A stretch of 14,997 bases of DNA, from NCBI GenBank assembly GCA_030830285.1, contig JAURNF010000052.1:1-14997 (forward strand). Reading direction: 5' to 3'. Shown here one piece after another: positions 6,904 to 13,143 of this stretch. The stretch comes from Candidatus Kapaibacterium sp. Lineage in GTDB: Bacteria > Bacteroidota > Ignavibacteria > Kapaibacteriales > Kapaibacteriaceae. Position 1 is the first letter of the stretch. Each line of letters opens with the position of its first letter. The position numbers and the translations under genes were made by a program. The notes beneath the pieces are model-generated. The model saw only the letters and a list, made by a program, of their open reading frames with translations. It did no database searches and was not told where the DNA came from.

Positions 6904-8763
6904 ATGAAGCAGGCCAAATACGACGTTTTGGTAATCGGAGGGGGTCACGCAGGCATCGAAGCATCGATCGCTGCTGCGAAGATGGGTCAGTGTGTCGGGC
7001 TCATCTCTATGGACACCAACACGATAGGGCGTCTTTCGTGCAACCCATCTATAGGTGGGAGTGCTAAGGGGCACCTAGCCAAGGAGATCGATGCGTTGGG
7101 TGGTGTTATGGGCCGGATTGCAGATGCTAGTGGCATCCAATTCAAGATGCTCAACACATCCAAGGGTCCTGCTGTATGGTCTCCCCGGAGTCAGAACGAC
7201 AAAGACCTCTACCCTCTTGTAGCGCAGAACTTGCTGTTGTCTACTACGAACCTTGAGATTATCTCGGAAACGGTGGTCGAGATCCTCGTATCAGGTGGTA
7301 AGGTGTCTGGGGTACGGACAGCGTCTAACGAGGAAATCAACGCTCGTGCGGTGATCTTGTGTTCGGGTACCTTCCTGAACGCGGTGATGTGGACCGGCAC
7401 AGATTGCACGAAGGGTGGTCGTGTGGGTGAGCCCCCTGCAGAAAAGATCTCAGACCTACTTTCTTCTCTAGGTCTTGAAAAGGGACGGTTAAAAACAGGC
7501 ACACCTCCGCGCATCGATCGGAAATCGATTGATGTTCGTCGATTTGAGCCTCACAATGGTGATGAAAACCCTGTCCCGTTTTCCATACATACGCATTCTG
7601 TACGTAATCAACTTTCGTGTTTTGCTACGCATACAACGAGTAGGACCCACGAGAGTCTAGAGGGGGGGTTTTCACGCTCTCCGATGTTTACAGGACTGAT
7701 CACGGGGGCGGGTCCTCGGTACTGTCCTTCCATCGAAGACAAGATCTATCGATTCGCCGACAAAGACTCTCACACAATCGTGCTTGAGCCTGAGGGACTT
7801 TCGTCAAACACACTGTATGTCAACGGGTTTTCGACGAGTCTCCCAAAAGACATTCAAGACGTGGGGATGAGATCTATTCCAGGTCTGGAAGACGCAACCA
7901 TCCTTCGGTATGGGTATGCTGTGGAGTATGACTTCTTCTTCCCCTATCAACTAACATTTGGCTTACAATCCAAAGCACTCGACGGTCTCTTCTTTGCAGG
8001 ACAAGTGAATGGAACGTCGGGATATGAAGAGGCGGCATCACAAGGGTTGATCGCTGGCATCAACGCTGCGTTGTACGTACGTGGCGAGGGTAGCTTCACA
8101 CTGCAGCGATCAGAAGCTTACATCGGTGTGATGATTGACGATCTCGTCAACAAGAACACCGAAGAACCATACAGGATCTTCACATCCCTGGCAGAGTACC
8201 GTCTACTGCTGCGAATTGATACAGTGTACGATCGCCTGTTACCACAGGGCAACAAGCTAGGCCTCGTACCAGACCACGTTGTTTCACGGTATGAGATTCT
8301 TCAACGTCGAACCAATGAACTCGTGCAAGCAACACAGAAAACAAAAGTTGCTGTGAATGAGATCAACAAGATGCTGGTTGAGGTAGGCGAAACACCTATC
8401 ACAGAGCCTACGTCTGCGATGAACATTCTACGGCGTCCCAAAGTGAGTATTGAACAACTCTTGCCAATGTTAGATGGTGTAGAACAGAGTGTGTATCAAG
8501 AGCACCAGGATGTAGCACATCGGGTGGACACAATGGTTAAGTACGAAGGATACATCGAGAAACTTCACCGAGATGTCGAGCGATTTGCGGAACAAGAACA
8601 ACAGGTGATTCCTCCAAGCTTTTCATACCTCGGCATAAAGAGTCTTTCTACCGAAGGTCGGGAGAAGCTTGAACGAATACGCCCAGGATCGCTTGGACAA
8701 GCCTCACGAATCCCGGGCGTCTCAGCGTCGGATGTTTCTATTCTATCGCTCTATCTGCGCTAA
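6904..8763 (+). CDS. mnmG: tRNA uridine-5-carboxymethylaminomethyl modification enzyme MnmG (GidA)
   Basis: MnmG is the FAD/NADH-dependent partner of MnmE in modifying wobble U34 of tRNA. The 619-residue product is full length. It begins with the dinucleotide-binding segment VLVIGGGHAGIEAS (GxGxxG at 12-17), followed by the family signature CNPSIGGSAKGH and later PRYCPSIEDKI, LYVNGFSTSLP and GQVNGTSGYEEAA, all conserved in MnmG. The C-terminal helical region implicated in MnmE and tRNA binding is present. No Shine-Dalgarno is possible because a parS site fills the upstream 16 bases, which fits the leader-independent initiation common in Bacteroidota. It probably shares a transcript with mnmE and the GNAT gene. 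It converges on the next gene with a 3-bp gap. Confidence 0.96.
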   Translation: MKQAKYDVLVIGGGHAGIEASIAAAKMGQCVGLISMDTNTIGRLSCNPSIGGSAKGHLAKEIDALGGVMGRIADASGIQFKMLNTSKGPAVWSPRSQNDKDLYPLVAQNLLLSTTNLEIISETVVEILVSGGKVSGVRTASNEEINARAVILCSGTFLNAVMWTGTDCTKGGRVGEPPAEKISDLLSSLGLEKGRLKTGTPPRIDRKSIDVRRFEPHNGDENPVPFSIHTHSVRNQLSCFATHTTSRTHESLEGGFSRSPMFTGLITGAGPRYCPSIEDKIYRFADKDSHTIVLEPEGLSSNTLYVNGFSTSLPKDIQDVGMRSIPGLEDATILRYGYAVEYDFFFPYQLTFGLQSKALDGLFFAGQVNGTSGYEEAASQGLIAGINAALYVRGEGSFTLQRSEAYIGVMIDDLVNKNTEEPYRIFTSLAEYRLLLRIDTVYDRLLPQGNKLGLVPDHVVSRYEILQRRTNELVQATQKTKVAVNEINKMLVEVGETPITEPTSAMNILRRPKVSIEQLLPMLDGVEQSVYQEHQDVAHRVDTMVKYEGYIEKLHRDVERFAEQEQQVIPPSFSYLGIKSLSTEGREKLERIRPGSLGQASRIPGVSASDVSILSLYLR

Positions 8764-8766
8764 GCG

Positions 8767-11238
8767 CTAGCGATTGATGATGACTGGTCGTGTAACCGAA
8801 CCATTCGTCGTAACTACGTGAAGCATGTACACACCTGTGGGGATGTGTTGCACGTCAAGGCGTGCACCAACACCAACTACGCGCTCACGAAGTACGAGTT
8901 CACCAGAAGTGGCATAGATGTGCACTTCTGACAATTCCTTCTCAGAGCTGATAAAGAGGGTTGTTGAGGCTGGATTTGGCATGACTTCGCACGCGATCTG
9001 CTGACGTTCCTCTTCGACTGAAACAGGGAGTTTTACGATTGTGATTCGTTGATCTGTTGTTACATCAGATGCAACAAACTCATTACCATCTCGTGAGCGA
9101 ATCACGATATCGTAGTCTGTTCCCTCTGGCACGGCTACAGGCACCTTCCAGAGGAAGCCACCTGATGCAGCGCGCACACTGTCGGCAATCACATGAACAG
9201 GTGTACCATTACGGACAAGTTCAATTGTAGCTGCACCTGGGATGTTTGTCTCCCATGTGATTGCATAGGCACTATCCTGCATCCATGAGACCTTTGATGA
9301 AGGACTTGTGAGATCGATAAATGCATCAGTAAGCTGAAATGAGTCAAGAACCGCAACGCTGGTTTCAGCCGATGTTAACGAGTCGAGCCACACAGCGCGT
9401 GAGGTCCAAGTGTACATCCCCGGCTCATTCAATTGCATTGGGTTGGATGGAACTGTGGTCTTGTCAACCAACGATGTGATAGCATACTGTTGAACTGGAC
9501 CAGAGGGTGACTGTCGAAACACCTCCAACTGATAGGCTTGAGTGTAGCCTTGTCCAGAGGATTGAAGCACAACAGGTTGTTGAACAAGAAGTCGCTTTCC
9601 ACCCGTCGGAGTAATCTGACGAGGTCGTTGAAGTTGTGCGATTGTCTGCGGCCGAGGGAGTCCAAAACAGAACTCTCCAACTTGTGCTGTGTCAACAATC
9701 AACTCTTGCGTAACAGAGTTGAAACGTGTTCGCATCGGAACAAACACCCCTTTACCTATCGTGTCACGTCGATAGACGATGAGGGGTGCAGGGTTTTGAA
9801 GACCAAATGTTGGTGCGTGGAATCTGAACTCACCACCGTGCTCTACCATCCCCTCTTGTGTGATTGTGAGGCGTGTTGGTGCGATGTATGATGGGGTAAC
9901 GGTGGTGCGCAGCGCACCGTTTCGTACTTCGCCCCAACGAGGATTCGAAGGTGAGGTGTTAAAGCGTGTTGCCGTGGTTGTGTTGTAGAAGAACGAGATT
10001 AGGGTGTGATAGGTGATCTTCAAACCAACAGTATCTGTTCCACGTGTATAGACGTAGGTGTTTGTTGGCAGAATCTCGTCGATTAATACGGAAGCAGCGT
10101 CCTTTCCGTAGTCAACATCAATCTTCTCTGCCTTGTACGGATACATCATTGAAGGAAGTTCGGCCTGGAATAACAGCTCTCCTGAGGGGGTTACTTCATT
10201 TATGAGCGAGCGATTCGATAGCAATGCAGAACCCCAAGCAAGAAGTCTGTTGCCGTTAGGGAGGGTTTGCATTGATCCTTGAACCCCGGCATAGATATCA
10301 GGAACGTTTCGATACTGCCATACCAATGTGCAGGTCTTGTTCACTTCGTCCAGACGATATTCTACACCACGTGACCACTGAGGTGTTCGTTGTGTTCCGT
10401 TATCAAAGAGCGAGATGTTGCCGTTTGGCAGACGGCGGATATCATGCTGATACGAAAACTCAGGGGGATCGGTGATAGATGGATCTGAGGTGAATGTGAA
10501 TTGGTTCAGCTTTCCTCCGAGGATCCACAATACTTCGCCTGTCGTCCGATGAATCTTCGCGACAAGTGATGAATGTCGAGCGCTAATCAAGAAATGACCG
10601 TCAGTATCAACATCCACAGCATTCAAGTGAAAATAGCGGATGGAGGGGGCTGTGAGATTCTCATAGGAGACGGTCACAGGGAAGTGGTCTAACGCACGCC
10701 ATTGAAAGATGAGGTTGCCGGCAGCATCGATCTCCTGGAGCAACATTTGTTGCACAGTCGCTGCCGGATGTCCACCCGGTACGATCTTCGACATATCGAC
10801 AGTTACATCCTCTTGCAACACAAGAATGGTGTTTCCATTGGGAAGCACCATAAACGAATGCATGGCGATGTTGTATCGATTTGGTGCAATTGCAATTGAA
10901 TCGGTGGTGGCGAGGGTTGAATCAACGAAGTTGATGGTTGAGGAGGCTCGTGGACCTGTACCAGCAGATTGAAACACCGAGTATCCATAGCGTCCGTCAG
11001 GGAGTGGACGGAAGTCGAACGCATACTCTGGAATGAATCGGGACTTCGTGATTACACCCTCATTCGACAATTCAATGAGTGCGGGAGAATAGGGTGGGTT
11101 TGATACGCGAGAGTTTGGTGCAATTAGGATCTTACCTGTTGATGGAGCTGTATTCTTCGTCACGACCACAGGTGGTAATGTCTGTGCGAAGAGTGGAAGT
11201 GCGCTCAAAACCATCAAGACAACGACGCGAAGGATCAT
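8767..11238 (-). CDS. secreted arylsulfotransferase-like protein with type IX sorting domain
   Basis: The 823-residue exported protein starts at ATG 11238 with a signal peptide (MILRVVVLMVLSALPLFAQ). An in-frame upstream extension to 11382 would bury this peptide, so I reject it. Residues of roughly 60-430 match the Arylsulfotransf_2 type of beta-propeller: LNAVDVDTDGHFLISAR, TGEVLWILGG, YQHD (His265), LFDNG, a SRG-V-Y segment and LPNGNRLLAWG, in that order. The middle (about 570-660) is fibronectin-III-like. About 665-740 resembles a Kre9/KNH-type beta domain (SPSSKVSW...YAITW...KVPVAVPEGTDYDI). Residues 747-823 are a Por/type IX secretion sorting domain (PNPA at 754-757, PTGVYMLHV, terminal VIINR). 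Known family members move sulfate between phenols, but substrate and activity here are unknown. It is predicted to be surface-exposed or released through type IX secretion. A paralogue starts at 13144. Confidence 0.87.
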   Translation of the reverse strand: MILRVVVLMVLSALPLFAQTLPPVVVTKNTAPSTGKILIAPNSRVSNPPYSPALIELSNEGVITKSRFIPEYAFDFRPLPDGRYGYSVFQSAGTGPRASSTINFVDSTLATTDSIAIAPNRYNIAMHSFMVLPNGNTILVLQEDVTVDMSKIVPGGHPAATVQQMLLQEIDAAGNLIFQWRALDHFPVTVSYENLTAPSIRYFHLNAVDVDTDGHFLISARHSSLVAKIHRTTGEVLWILGGKLNQFTFTSDPSITDPPEFSYQHDIRRLPNGNISLFDNGTQRTPQWSRGVEYRLDEVNKTCTLVWQYRNVPDIYAGVQGSMQTLPNGNRLLAWGSALLSNRSLINEVTPSGELLFQAELPSMMYPYKAEKIDVDYGKDAASVLIDEILPTNTYVYTRGTDTVGLKITYHTLISFFYNTTTATRFNTSPSNPRWGEVRNGALRTTVTPSYIAPTRLTITQEGMVEHGGEFRFHAPTFGLQNPAPLIVYRRDTIGKGVFVPMRTRFNSVTQELIVDTAQVGEFCFGLPRPQTIAQLQRPRQITPTGGKRLLVQQPVVLQSSGQGYTQAYQLEVFRQSPSGPVQQYAITSLVDKTTVPSNPMQLNEPGMYTWTSRAVWLDSLTSAETSVAVLDSFQLTDAFIDLTSPSSKVSWMQDSAYAITWETNIPGAATIELVRNGTPVHVIADSVRAASGGFLWKVPVAVPEGTDYDIVIRSRDGNEFVASDVTTDQRITIVKLPVSVEEERQQIACEVMPNPASTTLFISSEKELSEVHIYATSGELVLRERVVGVGARLDVQHIPTGVYMLHVVTTNGSVTRPVIINR

Positions 11239-11368
11239 TATGTGGGGTTTCTCTCGGAGTGAGTAGTAGGTAAAGGAGTGTTTTTCCATTGATTCGTTAC
11301 AGGTGCCATGACGTACAAACCGTAAGTTTGTGACACGAAAGCCCCCTAACAACAGTGTATCCAGAGCA
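11239..11368. promoter_or_regulatory. divergent intergenic region between the sulfotransferase-like gene and serS
   Basis: This 130-bp gap must contain the promoters of both flanking genes. TAAGTTTG at 11323-11330 matches the Bacteroidota -7 element TAnnTTTG on the plus strand, 38 bp before the serS ATG. No TTG lies at the expected -33 spacing, so it is only a candidate. No Shine-Dalgarno precedes either start. No riboswitch or T-box-like element was recognised upstream of serS. Confidence 0.35.
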
Positions 11369-12628
11369 ATGATCGATATCAAACTGATCCGCGAACAACC
11401 TGATGTTGTTCAACAAAACTGCACAAAGAAAAACGATGGTTCAGATATCGACCGAGTTGTGAGCCTTGATGTTCGCCGACGAGAGATCATTCAACGTGTT
11501 GAGGATCTTAAGAGTAAGCGGAATAATGTTTCGCAAGAGGTTGCAGTTCTGAAGAAGAGTGGGGGCGATGCATCAGACCTCATCATTGCGATGCGGGATG
11601 TTGGTGAGGAGATTAAGGGGCTCGATGAAGAACTTCGAAGTGTAGAGGAAGAGATCGAGTCGTTGATGCTTCGCATTCCAAACATCGCTCACGAAAGTGT
11701 GCCTGTTGGACGGGACGCAAGCGCGAACGTAGAGGTTCGTCGGGTAGGTACGTGTTTAGAGAAAGAGTACCGTGTAGATCACATCGAGATCTCTAAGCGA
11801 CTCGGAATTCTCGATTTCGAGCGTGGGGCAAAGGTCACTGGTGCAGGATTCGGTTTCTATGTTGGAAAAGGTGCGCGTTTAGAACGAGCGTTGATCAACT
11901 TCTTTGTTGATGTAAACACTGATGTTCACGGATACACCGAAATGTTGCCACCATTCGTTGTGAACGCGGATTCGTGCCGTGGAACTGGCCAACTCCCGAA
12001 ATCACAGGAAGATATGTTCCATGCTGAACGGGATGATCTCTATCTCATTCCTACAGCAGAGGTTCCACTCACAAACTTCTACCGTGATGAGATCCTCTCA
12101 GGAAGCGATCTCCCTATTCGTTTTGCCGGGTATTCAGCGTGCTTCCGCCGGGAAGCAGGTAGCCACGGGAAGGATACACGGGGATTCTTGCGCGTTCATC
12201 AATTCAATAAAGTCGAACTCGTGAAGTTTGTTCGACCTGAACATTCCTACGATGAACTTGAGAGTCTTGTTGGTAATGTGGAGTACATCCTCCAGAAGCT
12301 CGGTCTCACATATCGAGTGCTTCTCCTCAGCACAGGTGATATGTCGTTTGGTGGTGCTAAAACGTACGACTTAGAAGTCTGGTCTCCTGCCGAACAACGT
12401 TGGCTCGAGGTGAGCTCTTGCACAAACTTTGAAGCGTTTCAAGCTCGACGTGCAAGCATTCGGTTTAAGGATGGTAGCGGCAAGCCAGAGTTCGTACACA
12501 CGTTGAATGGAAGTGGATTAGCTACGTCTCGAATCCTTGTTGCGTTGCTCGAACACTATCAGCGAGAAGATGGACACATCGACATACCTGAGTGCTTACG
12601 ACCATACTGTGGATTCGATGTGATTTAA
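11369..12628 (+). CDS. serS: serine--tRNA ligase
   Basis: This class II aminoacyl-tRNA synthetase charges tRNA-Ser (and tRNA-Sec where present). The 419-residue product starts at ATG 11369 with the typical MIDIKLIREQPD. An upstream GTG (11330) would only add an untypical extension. Residues of about 30-105 form the two-helix antiparallel coiled coil that grips the tRNA long arm. The catalytic core shows IPTAEVPLTN, motif 2 FRREAGSHGKDTRG (Arg260, Arg261, Glu262), SSCTNFEAFQARR, and motif 3 NGSGLATSR with Arg388. The usual motif 3 is SGLAVGR, so the TS is a mild variation. The gene is monocistronic by context, with a 515-bp non-coding stretch downstream. Confidence 0.96.
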   Translation: MIDIKLIREQPDVVQQNCTKKNDGSDIDRVVSLDVRRREIIQRVEDLKSKRNNVSQEVAVLKKSGGDASDLIIAMRDVGEEIKGLDEELRSVEEEIESLMLRIPNIAHESVPVGRDASANVEVRRVGTCLEKEYRVDHIEISKRLGILDFERGAKVTGAGFGFYVGKGARLERALINFFVDVNTDVHGYTEMLPPFVVNADSCRGTGQLPKSQEDMFHAERDDLYLIPTAEVPLTNFYRDEILSGSDLPIRFAGYSACFRREAGSHGKDTRGFLRVHQFNKVELVKFVRPEHSYDELESLVGNVEYILQKLGLTYRVLLLSTGDMSFGGAKTYDLEVWSPAEQRWLEVSSCTNFEAFQARRASIRFKDGSGKPEFVHTLNGSGLATSRILVALLEHYQREDGHIDIPECLRPYCGFDVI

Positions 12629-12640
12629 GTACGGAGCAAT

Positions 12641-12664
12641 ATCGTTGTTTCTCAACAACTCGAT
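12641..12664 (+). terminator. possible weak serS terminator hairpin
   Basis: GTTGTT-TCTC-AACAAC (12644-12659) is a perfect 6-bp stem with a 4-base loop, 15 bases after the serS stop. Flanking ATC and GAT extend it across a two-base bulge. A short T-rich stretch follows, but there is no uninterrupted T-run and the stem is AT-rich, so termination strength is doubtful. Confidence 0.35.
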
Positions 12665-12732
12665 TTCCACTTCACATATATCCTCTATCTCTTTTCTTTT
12701 GTCTTTGAGAAGAGAAGAATGCTCTGGTAATG

Positions 12733-12765
12733 ATGATAATATCCTGTGGAAACCGTGGATATCAT
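12733..12765. repeat. contiguous pair of DnaA-box-like 9-mers within an imperfect inverted repeat
   Basis: TGTGGAAAC (12745-12753) and CGTGGATAT (12754-12762) are back-to-back 9-mers on the minus strand. They read GTTTCCACA and ATATCCACG, one and two mismatches from TTWTNCACA. They lie in an imperfect stem: ATGAT and ATCC (12733-12737, 12741-12744) pair with GGAT and ATCAT (12757-12765), with a three-base bulge. It could be a DnaA-binding pair or a structured 3' element of serS. Confidence 0.4.
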
Positions 12766-12857
12766 TTCCTAAACACTACCATCTCATTCTGATTCAACAC
12801 CTTACCACCTTCATACACATACCCTTCGAGTGTGTATTGTTCGTCAATACTCCACCC

Positions 12858-12881
12858 TTATCCATCCATAACTAGGGATAA
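12858..12881. repeat. TTATCC/GGATAA inverted repeat
   Basis: TTATCC (12858-12863) and GGATAA (12876-12881) are inverted copies separated by 12 bases that include a tandem ATCC. A further GGATAA is at 12962-12967. The hexamer is the left part of the DnaA box TTATCCACA, but the CACA half is degraded in these copies. Confidence 0.4.
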
Positions 12882-12891
12882 CCTTTCCTGG

Positions 12892-12913
12892 TGATCCACA
12901 CCCCTGTGGACGG
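12892..12913. promoter_or_regulatory. DnaA-box-like inverted pair
   Basis: TGATCCACA (12892-12900) is one base from TTATCCACA. The core TCCACA (12895-12900), four C's, then TGTGGA (12905-12910) form a perfect inverted repeat, so two DnaA-type cores face each other. The second box is degenerate beyond the core (CCGTCCACA on the minus strand). Confidence 0.42.
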
Positions 12914-12927
12914 AGAGAGAATTTTCA

Positions 12928-12986
12928 CCCCACCTTTACCCACCCAAAACCACGTTTTCGGGGATAACCCACCCAACCGACCCACC
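12928..12986 (-). repeat. G-tract-rich minus strand with direct repeats (possible G-quadruplex)
   Basis: ACCCACCCAA is directly repeated at 12938-12947 and 12967-12976, 29 bp apart. Read on the minus strand, 12968-12986 gives GG-T-GGG-TC-GG-TT-GGG-T-GGG, and 12928-12951 gives another run of G tracts. Each could form at least a two-layer G-quadruplex if single-stranded. This is a structural inference only. Confidence 0.35.
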
Positions 12987-12994
12987 TATTCACA
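12986..12994 (+). promoter_or_regulatory. DnaA-box-like 9-mer
   Basis: CTATTCACA differs from TTWTNCACA only at the first base. It lies at the edge of the C-rich repeat block, in the same cluster as the other boxes. Confidence 0.35.
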
Positions 12995-13083
12995 CAATAC
13001 CACCACGATATACAAAAACCTTTCTTATCTCTCTATTTTTCATACACTTACTGATCTTAACCAACCCACCAAACCCCATTCGA

Positions 13084-13092
13084 TGTGGAAAA
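13084..13092 (-). promoter_or_regulatory. DnaA-box-like 9-mer, exact consensus match
   Basis: On the minus strand this reads TTTTCCACA, which satisfies TTWTNCACA at every position. It is the best-matching box of the cluster and lies 52 bp before the start of the downstream gene. Confidence 0.45.
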
Positions 13093-13143
13093 GCAACCGT
13101 AAACCCGTAACCCTTTCCTGGTTTCCTAGGTTGTTATCGAGGT

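Larger units (their letters stand above)
12629..13143. other. 515-bp non-coding region with DnaA-box-like cluster; candidate replication origin
   Basis: The left part (12661-12780) is AT-rich, 44 G+C of 120 by my count, with a pyrimidine run at about 12680-12703. The right part is extremely G-poor on the plus strand: 29 G against 105 C in 12781-13080. DnaA-box-like 9-mers (consensus TTWTNCACA) cluster here: an exact match on the minus strand at 13084-13092, one-mismatch sites at 12745-12753, 12892-12900 and 12986-12994, and two-mismatch sites at 12754-12762, 12858-12866, 12873-12881 and 12959-12967. Two perfect parS sites lie 6 kb away, which supports an origin-proximal locus. Against an oriC call, most boxes are imperfect and skew polarity is not as expected. 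Short frames exist (for example 12645-12875 and 12891-13199) but have no protein-like features. Confidence 0.42.

Noticed and set aside
8761..8772. Palindromic CGCTAGCG at the mnmG/secreted-protein convergence as a bidirectional terminator
   Set aside because: Only 8 bp, overlaps the stop codon of the minus-strand gene, no loop and no flanking T-runs.
10036..10051. Degenerate parS-like sequence TGTTCCACGTGTATAG
   Set aside because: Only 12 of 16 positions match, the right half-site is lost, and it lies inside the coding sequence of the secreted protein; probably chance around a CACGTG core.
11239..11382. N-terminal extension of the first sulfotransferase-like protein
   Set aside because: It would place 48 residues before a clear signal peptide and run back over the serS start; ATG 11238 is the sensible start.
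12645..12875. 76-codon open frame after serS
   Set aside because: Covers the hairpin and DnaA-box-like repeats, has no start signals and no protein-like features.
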